Below, one piece after another: positions 17,469 to 26,477 of a stretch of DNA of 64,000 nt (positions are counted from its first letter, which is position 1; each line of letters opens with the position of its first letter). The notes beneath the pieces are model-generated. The model was not told the origin of the DNA and searched no databases. It worked only from the letters and a program-made list of their open reading frames with translations. A program made the position numbers and the translations under genes. This DNA comes from an uncultured Oribacterium sp. Its GTDB lineage: Bacteria > Bacillota > Clostridia > Lachnospirales > Lachnospiraceae. The DNA lies in NCBI GenBank assembly GCA_934270345.1, contig CAKQPT010000005.1, positions 1 to 64,000 on the forward strand. Reading direction: 5' to 3'.

Positions 17469-17500
17469 TATGCATATCTATATCGCTATAGATATGCATA
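17469..17500. promoter_or_regulatory. Perfect 14-bp palindrome, candidate operator
   Basis: TATGCATATCTATA, a TCGC spacer, and the exact complement. AT-rich, with no U-tract, between the hybrid kinase 3' end and MATE. It is more like a PadR/MarR-type operator than a terminator; no such regulator lies adjacent. A shorter related palindrome (CGATATA/TATATCG) is at 26459-26476. Confidence 0.5.
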
Positions 17501-17557
17501 CCTTCACTTTACAACTTATTTACATTATAGCACGATTCGCCGGGCGTTCCATACTTT

Positions 17558-20176
17558 TTACAGCTCTTCCGAGAGCTTCAGCGGATCGTTCTCCGACATG
17601 CACTCGCGGAGGGCGCGGATCATGCCGTCCTCATCGACCGGCTTCGCGAGGTGGCGGTTCATGCCGGCGAGGCGGCCGTTGATGATGTCGTCGGAAAAGG
17701 CATTGGCCGACATCGCGATGATCGGAATCACGCGTGCGTCGCGCCGCTTCATGGCACGGATCGCCCGGGTCGCGTCGAGGCCGTTCATGCGCGGCATCAT
17801 GATGTCCATGTAGATCGCGCCGAAGTAATCCGGGGCGGAGTTCTCGAAGATTTCCACCGCCTCTTGGCCGTCCACCGCCGGCGTCACCTCGATGCCGTGG
17901 TTCTCGAGCATGAAGGTCGCGATCTCGCGGTTCAGCTCGTTATCCTCAACCACCAGCGCGCGGATACCCTCCACTGGGATCTCGTCGAAGTTCTGTCCCT
18001 CCGGATGAATCGCGTTCTGCTCGCCGATGGCGAACGGGAGCTCGATCATGAGCTTCGTGCCGACGCCGAGCGTGCTCTCGATCTTCATCCGGCCGCCCAT
18101 GCGCTCGACGAGCTGCTTCGTGATCGCGAGGCCGAGGCCGGCACCCTGGTACTGCGTCCGGCTCGTCTCCGTCTCCTGCGTGAACGCCATGCCGACGCGG
18201 TGCAGCGTCTCCTCGCTCATGCCGCAGCCCTGGTCCTCACAGTAGAAGCGGAACACCGTTTTCTGCGGTACAGCGCCCGAGGCCAATGTCTCTGCCGTGG
18301 CGCTCGTCACTTCCCGTGCCAGATCGGCGGCGGAAGCGCCCGAAGCCGGGCTGTTCTGCGAAGTGACGACACTGGTGGCGGAAGCATTGCCCGAGGCCGG
18401 GGTGTCCGAGGCCACTTCCTCGCCCCAGACGCGCACGGTGGTGCCCGGCTCGCTGAACTTGATGGCGTTGTCCGTGATGTTCGTCAGGATGCGGGTCAGG
18501 TAGACCGGATTTCCACGCAGGGCCGGGTGCCGGATGTCGCCGCGATTCCAGTCGATCTGATACTGTACGCCCTTTTTCTCCGCCTTCGCCTGCGCCTGCT
18601 GGTTCAGTCGAACGAGCAGATCGACGAGATCGAAGTCGAGCTCACGCTCCTCGATCGTGCCGCTCGCAAGCTTGTTCATATCAAGGATGTCGTTCACGAG
18701 GGACACGAGGTACTGCAGGGTCTCGCGTTCCTTCGACCGGATCTTCGTCAGCATCTCGAGGTCTCTCGGGTACTGCTCGGCGAGGTTCACGAGTCCGATG
18801 ACGCCGTTCAGCGGTGTCCGGATGTCGTGACTCATGTTCGACAGGAAGCGGGCCTTCAGCTCGCCTTCCCGCTTCGCCGCATCTGCCTGGTAGACGAGGT
18901 CGAGCTCACGGCGCTTCACATCACTGATGCTTCGCACGGTCGCCAGCACGTTGGTGACGCGCCCCGTCTCATCCCGCTTCTTCACGAGGAAGCAGAAGCG
19001 ATGCCAGTTACCATCCACCATCTTATACTCGGTATCGAGGATGTCGTCGTGCGCCATCCGCTCTGGAAGGTTCGAGAGGTCCATGAACTTCTTCACCGCT
19101 TCACGGTACTCCGGAGCCACCGTCTGATCACAAGCTTTCCGGAGGGCTGCCGATGCCGTCTTCTCCGACTGCACGATGGCCTCTGCATAGCCACCGATGC
19201 TGATCTTCTTTAAACGATCCTGCACGAGGTCGATGCGCACGATGGTCGTGTAGGCCTTCGCGATCGCCGAGATGATCTCATAGCGAAGCTGCGCCTCGTC
19301 GAGCGCCGTCTTCAGCTCCTGCTGTACCGCCTTTTCCCGCTCCATGATCGGGTCAATGCAGCGGTAGCCGATCAGCGCGTACATCTGTCCCTGCGCATCA
19401 TGCGTCCGGACGATCTGCGCCTCGAAGAAACGCTGCCCGGTCGACGTCGGCATACTCTCGTAGTGTCCAGTCACACGCGGGTGCTCCGACAGCATCTTCC
19501 GGATATTCTCCACACGAAGCCATGACCGGAGTGCTTCCCGCGCCTCCGGATAGAGATAGGCCTCCACATAGTGATCCGTAAATTCATCGTAACTGGCGTA
19601 ATTCTGGCCCATCAGACGACTCGCATTGCTGCCGGATGCGAGATGCAGGATGCTGAACGCACCGGTGTCGACATTGACCTGATATACAGCGGTGTAGTCG
19701 GTACAGAGCTGGTCCAGCACCTTCTTCTCGTCCGCGAGCTGCTGGTACATCTCCTGCAGCTGCTGGTTCTGGCGCTCCTTCTCGATGATCTCCTGCTGAA
19801 TGTTGTAGAGAATGCACATGCAGTAGCCGGGCTTGCCGGTCGGCAGCGCCTCGATGCGGAGGTAGGTGCCGGTCCGCTGCGATACGATGTCGAACTCCTG
19901 GTAGCTGTCCTCGTATGCTGCCCGGTAGTAGTACGGCAGCCACTCGCGGCTGCTGCCCGGACGCAGCTCGAAGTAGCTCTTTCCGCGAAGCTCCTCCGGC
20001 GTCGTGCCCTCTGCCCGCGCCAGCGCAGGATTACAGTAGTCGAAGCACCAGTCGTACGGCGCCCCGGCCTCGTTCAGCAGCACATGAATCACACAGATTC
20101 CGTGGGGACTGCGGTCGTTGATGTCTATATTCCAGAGCTGACGCTCATCTGTCGTTTCTGCTCGCTTATTTTCCAT
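17558..20176 (-). CDS. Hybrid sensor histidine kinase / response regulator with PAS-like sensors
   Basis: 872-residue cytosolic hybrid kinase without obvious membrane segments. Order: two or three PAS-like regions (about 1-430, e.g. GICVIHVLLNEAGAP), HisKA with FLSNMSHDIRTPLNG (phospho-His about 450), HATPase with N box NITDNAIKFS (about 570), G1 box EDQGCGMS (about 645) and GLAITKQLVERMGG, then a receiver domain with phospho-Asp in YMDIMMP (about 790) and the conserved Lys in AKPVDED. Residues about 585-637, between the N and G1 boxes, are a 50-residue Ala/Ser/Thr insertion whose DNA carries two opposed copies of a dispersed repeat. No output domain: the signal must pass to another partner. 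Confidence 0.85.
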   Translation of the reverse strand: MENKRAETTDERQLWNIDINDRSPHGICVIHVLLNEAGAPYDWCFDYCNPALARAEGTTPEELRGKSYFELRPGSSREWLPYYYRAAYEDSYQEFDIVSQRTGTYLRIEALPTGKPGYCMCILYNIQQEIIEKERQNQQLQEMYQQLADEKKVLDQLCTDYTAVYQVNVDTGAFSILHLASGSNASRLMGQNYASYDEFTDHYVEAYLYPEAREALRSWLRVENIRKMLSEHPRVTGHYESMPTSTGQRFFEAQIVRTHDAQGQMYALIGYRCIDPIMEREKAVQQELKTALDEAQLRYEIISAIAKAYTTIVRIDLVQDRLKKISIGGYAEAIVQSEKTASAALRKACDQTVAPEYREAVKKFMDLSNLPERMAHDDILDTEYKMVDGNWHRFCFLVKKRDETGRVTNVLATVRSISDVKRRELDLVYQADAAKREGELKARFLSNMSHDIRTPLNGVIGLVNLAEQYPRDLEMLTKIRSKERETLQYLVSLVNDILDMNKLASGTIEERELDFDLVDLLVRLNQQAQAKAEKKGVQYQIDWNRGDIRHPALRGNPVYLTRILTNITDNAIKFSEPGTTVRVWGEEVASDTPASGNASATSVVTSQNSPASGASAADLAREVTSATAETLASGAVPQKTVFRFYCEDQGCGMSEETLHRVGMAFTQETETSRTQYQGAGLGLAITKQLVERMGGRMKIESTLGVGTKLMIELPFAIGEQNAIHPEGQNFDEIPVEGIRALVVEDNELNREIATFMLENHGIEVTPAVDGQEAVEIFENSAPDYFGAIYMDIMMPRMNGLDATRAIRAMKRRDARVIPIIAMSANAFSDDIINGRLAGMNRHLAKPVDEDGMIRALRECMSENDPLKLSEEL
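18282..18400. repeat. Two opposed copies of the GCATTGGCC repeat inside the hybrid kinase gene
   Basis: One copy reads on the minus strand (GAAGTGACGAGC...GAGACATTGGCC, 18320-18282). The other reads on the plus strand (CTGTTCTGCGAAGTGACGAC...GAAGCATTGCCC, 18351-18391). The plus-strand copy matches the methyltransferase-relic segment at 40151-40106 (CTGTTCTGCGACATGACAGA...GAAGCATTGGCC). Both lie in frame within the kinase ATPase domain. Confidence 0.7.
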
Positions 20177-20284
20177 CGTAGTTTCCTCTGCTCTGGTTAC
20201 GAAGTTTCATGAGTAGATAATAAAATACAGAGAAATGCGTGTCAAATGTTGCCGATTTTTTAAGAATATAGACAGAATTACATC

Positions 20285-22153
20285 TTATCCTGCGTACATG
20301 ATGCCTTCGAAGAGGCTGTCTTCTTCGACGCCGTTCACGTGGTGCGGCCAGCCGTCGGAGTGATCGATATGGACGCGGTAGATCGGCTTCGTGAGGTCGA
20401 TGTGGTCAGTACTGCGATCCGCGATCTGGAAGTACTTCCACTCGCTTTCATCGTTGATTCCGAGGGCCGATGCGTCGATCGTCTGGAGATCCACGAAGCT
20501 CTCGCCATCGGTGCGCATATCGAAGAGGTAGGTGCCGGCCGGAACGGTCTTCGTACCGGTCTTCTTTCCGCTCGCGTCGACGACGTCGAGCTTCAGATCC
20601 TTTTTCGCGCGGATGGCGAAGCTGGTTAAAATCGTATAGAGCTCGTCATTCGCTGCCGGATAGCCATCGGCACCGACATGGCAGGAGCGATAGCCGTTCG
20701 TCGTTCCGAGGACTTCGAGACGACGTGAAAGCGAGATGTCGGCAGGATCCGTGAACGCCGGTCCACGGAGACAGCTCGTATCATAGCTGTCACCCTCGTT
20801 CCAGGTATAGTCCACGCCACCCAGGCCTGCATTTTCGGTGCGGCTTTCATCGAGGCTCTTCGTATCCACATCCACGACCTCCAGCATCGAATAGTCATTT
20901 TCGGCAGACGAGAAGGTATAGAGGTAGTGCTTTCCGCCGGCAACCACGATATAGCTGTTGGAAGAGTAGCTGTAGCCCTCCGGGCGGATGCGGGTGTTGC
21001 CGATCACGTACTCCCGGGCGTAGCTTCCGTACTCGTCGTTGTAGTCGAAGTCCACGTCGATTGACACACGCTTCCCGCCGCCTGCATTGGCCTCATACGA
21101 ACGGGCCGGGAGCAGCGGAATGACGTACTCCGCACAGGTGTCGAGGTACTTCGCGGTGAAGAGCTCCGGCGCCTCGTCGAAGTAAATGCTGACTTCCTGC
21201 GCACCATCCGCGTAGGTGCCGAGGACGTACGGCGCGAAGAAAAGGGTAATGCTTTCGGAATCCATGATCCATGGCGTGCTCGCATACTCCTCATCCCCGA
21301 GGGAGCTGAGATACTCGCCTGCGTTCGTCAGCATATACGAGTCGTTCGCATACTTCTCTTCGAACTTGTCACGCACGAGCCCGATGAATTTGTCCTTCTT
21401 CGACACGACATCGGAGAGCTTCAGCTCCCGGCCGCTCGCCGCATCATAGTTCAGCCCATAGCTGTAGTAGTAACCGTGCGCGCCGCCATGATAATCCTCG
21501 AAGTTGCAGAGTACGCTCACGATCCGGGAATCCGCGCGCATCACATGCGGCTTCACGCTCTCACTCATATGGCCCTCGTACTCGCTCCAGTCGGCGGTCA
21601 GCTCCTGGTACTCCGTGGAGAGATCCGCGATCGACTTCTGTGCGTGGGCAGTTTCGTCCTTCGCCGCCTGCACGAGGGCACGCTGGAGCGCCGGATACTG
21701 CTTCGCCGTCTCTGCATCCAGCTCGAGCGTGAAGTAGTCGCACTGCGCCATCGTCGCATAGCTGTCCGGCTTCGTCGCCGACAGACTGTACTCCGCTACC
21801 GTGAGCGGAATGTGCTGCACGCCCTGCTCATCGCCGGAAGCGCCTGTTCCGTTGCCGGAAGCATCTGTGCCGGTACCGTCCTGTTTTCCTGCGGCGTCGC
21901 CCGACGCATCCTGCCCATTTCCGGAAGCATCGTTCCCGCTGCCCGGGGTCTTTCCCGTGCTGTCGCCCGCTGCATCCTGCCCGTTTTTCGACGCATCCTC
22001 ATCCGCGCCCGGGGTCTTCCCTGTCGCATCCGTCGCCTCGACTGCCGTCGGCCCTTCCGTCGCGGTCGGATTCTTCTTCGATCCTGAACATGCCGGCAGT
22101 GAAATCGCCATCATCATAAGCCCCAGCCCGAAGGCAATGTCTCTCTTTCTCAT
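20285..22153 (-). CDS. Lipoprotein with DUF3298/DUF4163-like domain
   Basis: 622 residues. Signal peptide and lipobox LPAC-SGS at residue 22. A long Gly/Ser/Asp/Gln linker (about 25-115) is built of degenerate repeats around ASGNGQDASGD and TGKTPG. A DUF3298-like region follows (YFTLELDAE near 138; HGYYYSYGLNYDAASGRELKL near 240), known from anti-sigma or cell-envelope proteins such as RsiV. The C-terminal half (about 390-620) is unassigned. It is probably membrane-anchored and faces outward. The RBS GGGAGGTGA is part of a 60-bp tandem repeat that extends upstream. Confidence 0.7.
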   Translation of the reverse strand: MRKRDIAFGLGLMMMAISLPACSGSKKNPTATEGPTAVEATDATGKTPGADEDASKNGQDAAGDSTGKTPGSGNDASGNGQDASGDAAGKQDGTGTDASGNGTGASGDEQGVQHIPLTVAEYSLSATKPDSYATMAQCDYFTLELDAETAKQYPALQRALVQAAKDETAHAQKSIADLSTEYQELTADWSEYEGHMSESVKPHVMRADSRIVSVLCNFEDYHGGAHGYYYSYGLNYDAASGRELKLSDVVSKKDKFIGLVRDKFEEKYANDSYMLTNAGEYLSSLGDEEYASTPWIMDSESITLFFAPYVLGTYADGAQEVSIYFDEAPELFTAKYLDTCAEYVIPLLPARSYEANAGGGKRVSIDVDFDYNDEYGSYAREYVIGNTRIRPEGYSYSSNSYIVVAGGKHYLYTFSSAENDYSMLEVVDVDTKSLDESRTENAGLGGVDYTWNEGDSYDTSCLRGPAFTDPADISLSRRLEVLGTTNGYRSCHVGADGYPAANDELYTILTSFAIRAKKDLKLDVVDASGKKTGTKTVPAGTYLFDMRTDGESFVDLQTIDASALGINDESEWKYFQIADRSTDHIDLTKPIYRVHIDHSDGWPHHVNGVEEDSLFEGIMYAG

Positions 22154-22156
22154 CCG

Positions 22157-22312
22157 TCACCTCCCGGTGCCTGTATGGCACACTCTTCTGTTGAGGTCCG
22201 CGCCCAGAAGCATGAAGACCTCCCGGTGCCTGCATTGGCACCCCTCACCTGTTGGAAGCCCGCGCCCGGAAGCACAGACCTCCCGGTGCCTGCATTGGCA
22301 CCCTCACGTACA
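22157..22312 (-). repeat. 60-bp tandem repeat containing the lipoprotein gene's RBS
   Basis: The block ACCTCCCGGTGCCTG starts at 22158, 22217 and 22278 (period 59-61). Each unit carries on the minus strand a GTGCC-AATGCA-GGCAC hairpin followed by GGGAGGT. The unit next to the gene provides the real Shine-Dalgarno sequence (GGGAGGTGAC, 5 bases before ATG), so ribosome-binding-like sequences are present three times in the leader. Confidence 0.85.
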
Positions 22313-22845
22313 ATTGTAAAATCTACTTATATCATATCAGATTTAAGTTCATATGTGCGAAATACTGCGGATTTTTCGCCTGTCACGGCGAAAGTATATG
22401 AAAAGTCGCTATTTCTGAAATTTAATATATGTCATAGCGTGGATCTGGGCAGATTCGCAGAATGCAGTATATGAAACTCTTGTATTTTGAAAAAATCATA
22501 TACTTTGAAGTCCGGCAAATGATGGAACGTGGCCTTTAAGTATATTATTTTTTCAAAATCGAGCTTCATCATATAGTTTCTGGTCAAAGAAGCTCTGTCA
22601 TCCTCAAAATCCATATATGAAATTTCTTAAATCGGCAGAAATAATATAGCCACCTGAATCTCCAGCCATGGAGTGTGTTACGGAAGCCTGAAAAAAGGGC
22701 GGTCGCTATCGTGCGGCCGCCCTCGTAAGGCTGAATCTTCTATTAAGGATTATTTCTTGTCAGATGGCGGACTCCACCGGACAGATACAAGTCTCCCACA
22801 AAATCCTGCAAGTCATTTCATCCGATGCACTTCATGATTACTTCA
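22313..22845. other. Gene-free AT-rich stretch with long inverted repeat and terminator
   Basis: No supported gene. From 22313 to about 22650 the base composition is far more AT-rich than the neighbours. It contains a 22-bp inverted repeat (22484-22505 with 22538-22559, one mismatch, arms starting ATTTTGAAAAAAT) and several ATATGAAA words. A minus-strand terminator (AGGGCGGCCGC stem, 22696-22723, then TTTTTT) ends the region. Confidence 0.6.
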
Positions 22846-22991
22846 TCAAATGTAATACTCCATCGGGTAGGTGAGGTATGCGTTCGGGTCGAACTGGTCG
22901 ACGGTGACATAACCTGCCGGCGCATTCAGGATCTGCGGGAGGCGGTTTACGATGGTCGCGTAGGACAGCTCAGCGTCCTCCGTACAGGTTT
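22846..22991 (-). pseudogene. C-terminal fragment of a dehydrogenase-like gene
   Basis: Reading the minus strand from about 22991 to the TGA at 22846 gives an uninterrupted sequence of about 48 codons with protein-like composition (CTEDAELSYATIVNRLP then APAGYVTVDQFDP). It resembles the C-terminus of DapB-like NAD(P) dehydrogenases with the N-x-LP-x-L-x-APAG pattern. It has no start codon and overlaps the 3' end of the AraC regulator in another frame, so it looks like a gene end left after rearrangement. The family call is from memory. Confidence 0.45.
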
Positions 22992-24466
22992 TTCCGATAC
23001 TGCTCCGGTGTCATCCCTTCCACGCGTTTAAAGACCTTCGAGAAATAGGTGGCGTTTTCATAGCCCAGAATATCGGAGACCTGATACACCAGTTTTCCAT
23101 CTTTCAGGAGCTCCTTCGCCCGCTTCATCTTCAGCCGGTTCACATACGGAATAAAGTTTTCATTCATGGTGCTCTTAAAATAGGAGCTGAGGTATGGCTC
23201 CGACACGCCGATGATCTTCGCAACATCCGACAGCTGGATCGGCTTATCGAGGTTCACTTCGATATAGTCGAGGGCGCTCTGGATAATATCCGACTCGGTC
23301 TTTTTCTGACGCGTGAAAAACAGCCGGCTGAACTTCGGCAGAAACTCCATCCACCAGCTCTGCATATCCTTGAAGCTTGTGATGTTTACGATCTTCTGAT
23401 AGTGCTTCCGGCTCTCCTGGACCTCGATTTCCTCGATCGTGCCGCCTAGTGCGGTGGCCTTCTGCGAAAAGCGGCTCAGCATCTCGATCATCAGCTTCTT
23501 CACCAGATTCACGGATACATACGGCGTAGCTTCGATCTGATCAAACATATACCGCAGCGTCGCGCTCATCTCCTTTTCCGAGATTTTCGCGATTCCGTAT
23601 TCCAGCTGCTCCATGCACTGATCCACATCGAAGGACAATGCTTTCTTAATCTCAATCGGTGCCTCCAGCACGACGGTCTGGCTGCTGCACTCATAAAAGC
23701 CATACACCTCGATCGAGTTCGCCATCTGAACGAAGAACTGGTCATCCTGCTGCTCCAGCTGGTACGGCGTGATGCCGATATAACAGCGATTCGTCACAAA
23801 CTGAAAGATGAGCTTCCGAAGCCGGTCAACCTCCGCCTCCGTCGTTTCTTCTTTCAGGAGGAGCAGAAGCTTTCCTTCATAAAAGACCGTCATCAGATTT
23901 CTTCCCAGCTTCTGATAATACTGGCACGCGACGCTCTCCACGATCTTCATATCCGTCATTTCTTCCGAATACTTCCACAGCATATAAAAGCTCAGCAGGT
24001 ACCCCGACATGAAATCTGCCGGAATCTGCTGCAGCTTTTTCTTCATCTGCATGCCGGTCTGCACCGCGGACTGCTGGAGATATGCCGGCTTCTCTACCGG
24101 TGCCTGCAGTACGTTTCGGAGCGACGTGATCAGCTCCTCCTTCGATAATCCGAACTTCCGAATATAGTCGACGGCGCCGAGCATCATGGCTTTCTTCACC
24201 GTATCGAAATCCTCATAGCAACTGACAACGATGGCCTTACATGGCAGGCCCTTCTGTCGTATGATCTGCAGAAGCTCCAGCCCGCTGATTTCCGGGATAT
24301 TCAAGTCAAGAAGAATCAGCTCCGGCTGTTCCTTCTCGATCGTTTTCAGTGCATCCGCACCGTTGCTCGCATCCTCCAGGAGCGTGATGCCCATGGCTTC
24401 CCAGTCGATCAGTGAACGCATCCCTAGTCTGGCCAGCAGCTCATCCTCGACGATCAATGCTTTCAT
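22970..24466 (-). CDS. Response regulator, YesN type with AraC output
   Basis: About 498 residues. The N-terminal receiver (KALIVEDELLARLGMR; phospho-Asp in LILLDLNIPE near residue 54; conserved Lys at YIRKFG) is followed by a long middle region and a C-terminal AraC HTH (about 395-495: DVAKIIGVSEPYLSSYFK and VSDILGYENATYFSKVFKR). It overlaps the kinase gene end by 26 bases, so it is co-translated with its partner. It would activate the upstream glycosidase/ABC genes in response to a sugar. ATG at 24466 (AGGA five bases upstream) is preferred to GTG at 24478. Confidence 0.88.
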   Translation of the reverse strand: MKALIVEDELLARLGMRSLIDWEAMGITLLEDASNGADALKTIEKEQPELILLDLNIPEISGLELLQIIRQKGLPCKAIVVSCYEDFDTVKKAMMLGAVDYIRKFGLSKEELITSLRNVLQAPVEKPAYLQQSAVQTGMQMKKKLQQIPADFMSGYLLSFYMLWKYSEEMTDMKIVESVACQYYQKLGRNLMTVFYEGKLLLLLKEETTEAEVDRLRKLIFQFVTNRCYIGITPYQLEQQDDQFFVQMANSIEVYGFYECSSQTVVLEAPIEIKKALSFDVDQCMEQLEYGIAKISEKEMSATLRYMFDQIEATPYVSVNLVKKLMIEMLSRFSQKATALGGTIEEIEVQESRKHYQKIVNITSFKDMQSWWMEFLPKFSRLFFTRQKKTESDIIQSALDYIEVNLDKPIQLSDVAKIIGVSEPYLSSYFKSTMNENFIPYVNRLKMKRAKELLKDGKLVYQVSDILGYENATYFSKVFKRVEGMTPEQYRKNLYGGR

Positions 24467-26420
24467 CCTGTTCCTCACTCATTTCCGCCGGAATTCTCAA
24501 CGAAATCCGGAAACCCATTTCCACATCTGAATCGACCTTTAATCCATATCCCGGACCATACAGCATCTGGATCCGCCGATGGATATTTGAGAGGCCAATG
24601 CCGGTGATCCCACGCTTATTGGCTTCGCTTTCCACAGACAGATCGACCTTCTTTCCGTTCAGTCCTTCACCATTATCGATCAGCGTAAGCTCGATATCCT
24701 GTCCGGCTTTCTCACCACGCAGGACGATGGTTCCTTCCTCTGCATTGCTCATCCCATGGATAAATGAGTTTTCGACGAGCGGCTGCAGACAGAAGCGTGG
24801 GATCTGATAGTTCTTCAGTTCCTCTGGAATCACACAGAAAAACTCCACCTTGTTTCCGAAACGGATCTCCATGATCTTTACGTAGGCCTCCAGCGTGTAG
24901 ATCGCGTTACCGATGGTCTCCATCTCATCATCATTTTTATAGGTTTCACTCAGCAGCACCCCGAGGCTTGCGAGGATATCGGCGACCTCCTCGTCCCCAT
25001 TGATCGATGCTTTCCAGCGAATCGCATTGAGCGTATTAAAGAGAAAATGTGGTTTGATCTGGGCCTTCAGGGAATCAAATCGCGCCTTCTCCTTCATCTT
25101 CGCTTCTTCTCGCACCTCCTCGAGCAGGCGCTGGATACGCTCCTGCGCACGGAGCATACCATCCTCGAGCTCCTTCGTCTCCTTGAAGCGATTGTGCTCG
25201 AGGACGAGGTCCTGCGGCGCACTCTGTTCGATCTTCTGAATTCTATCCGAGAGGAACAAAATCGGCTTCGTAATATACCGGGAGATCGACCAGGTGATCG
25301 CAATCGACAGAACGGTAATCACCAGCATAAACAGCGCGAGATACCAGATGATCTGCTCACTGCGTTCGAAGATCGCATGGCGATTTCCTACGTATAGAAT
25401 ATAGTTCTGACTCGAGCTGAGCGCACTGCCCATGACATAGTAGTCTCCCCTGCCCTTCTGATCATTCAGTTTCTGCTTCGCATTCGGTTTCTGATGAAGC
25501 TTCTGGCTCTGCTGCTGAAGCCAGTCCTCGAACATTTCCTGCAGCTCCTGCTCTTTATAGTGTTCGCCTGCTCCGCTCAAGAGACGGCCATCTGCCGAAA
25601 ACATGAAGAGATCACCCGTCTGATAGCGCTCATCCGTCTGAAAATTCGTAAACAAAGTCCGCGGAATCGATATCAGCGCATATCCATACACCTGCTGCCC
25701 ATAGTGCGTAAGCTCTCTTGCATAGGTCACATAATCTTCGGGATTTTTCTGGTTAAACAGCTTCCCGATTTCGGTATCCCAGTACGGAACCGCTTTTCCT
25801 GCATGTACCTTCTGCATCCACGCGGTATCCAGAAAACCGGTGCCTATATTGACCGCCTTTTCAGAGCTGATCAGGTAGCCATCCTTCATCAGAATCATCA
25901 GCTTCCCGCCGAAGCCGCCCAGATTCGTGACATCACTGTTTCCAATCATGTCCTGTATCTTTTTCATCGCAACACTGCGATCATACTCGTTCGTCGCCTG
26001 GTAATAGTCCTTCAGCAGCTGATTTTTCTCCGTATACGTGATCATCGCGCTGCTCGCATAATTCGACTGCAGAATCGCACTGTCGATCGCACGGACATTC
26101 TGGTCGAACATCATCTGATAGGCTTCCATGGTACTCGAGGCAGTGGTGCGCTGCAGAAGGGCGCAGAGAACCAGCAGCGCAACGAACAGGGGCAGTAATA
26201 CCCCCAGAACGATGCTGAAGATCATGCTGAATTTAATACTTGGTGCCTGCTTCTCTTTCTTCAAAACAGCTTCCCCTTCCTTACCCTGGCTTTCTCTTAA
26301 GGCCACTTCCTTTAAAGCCCCGCTCTTCTGAACGCCGCTGCCTGCGCCTGCAGCCGTTTCCTCTGAAAACCACGGTATCAAAAAACTGCTTTCTCCAGCA
26401 GCCATGCTCTGCACGAGCAT
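24441..26420 (-). CDS. Sensor histidine kinase, YesM type
   Basis: About 659 residues. One membrane helix (residues 62-88), an extracellular sensor region of about 240 residues, a second helix (WYLALFMLVITVLSIAITWS near 330), HAMP linker, then a His_kinase domain with phospho-His in QIKPHFLFNTLNA (about 458). The GHKL ATPase has N box LQPLVENSFIHG and G boxes DNGEGL and GIGLSNIHRR. It senses extracellular carbohydrate and phosphorylates the AraC-type partner. The exact start is uncertain because the first 55 residues are weakly supported. Confidence 0.87.
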   Translation of the reverse strand: MLVQSMAAGESSFLIPWFSEETAAGAGSGVQKSGALKEVALRESQGKEGEAVLKKEKQAPSIKFSMIFSIVLGVLLPLFVALLVLCALLQRTTASSTMEAYQMMFDQNVRAIDSAILQSNYASSAMITYTEKNQLLKDYYQATNEYDRSVAMKKIQDMIGNSDVTNLGGFGGKLMILMKDGYLISSEKAVNIGTGFLDTAWMQKVHAGKAVPYWDTEIGKLFNQKNPEDYVTYARELTHYGQQVYGYALISIPRTLFTNFQTDERYQTGDLFMFSADGRLLSGAGEHYKEQELQEMFEDWLQQQSQKLHQKPNAKQKLNDQKGRGDYYVMGSALSSSQNYILYVGNRHAIFERSEQIIWYLALFMLVITVLSIAITWSISRYITKPILFLSDRIQKIEQSAPQDLVLEHNRFKETKELEDGMLRAQERIQRLLEEVREEAKMKEKARFDSLKAQIKPHFLFNTLNAIRWKASINGDEEVADILASLGVLLSETYKNDDEMETIGNAIYTLEAYVKIMEIRFGNKVEFFCVIPEELKNYQIPRFCLQPLVENSFIHGMSNAEEGTIVLRGEKAGQDIELTLIDNGEGLNGKKVDLSVESEANKRGITGIGLSNIHRRIQMLYGPGYGLKVDSDVEMGFRISLRIPAEMSEEQDESIDRRG

Positions 26421-26477
26421 GCCCCTTCGAAAGCAGTTCAGCTTTTATATTGCTGTATCGATATATCTCTATATCGT

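Noticed and set aside
22432..22614. 60-codon ORF in the AT-rich island
   Set aside because: It is encoded by the two arms of an inverted repeat, has no RBS and no recognisable family.
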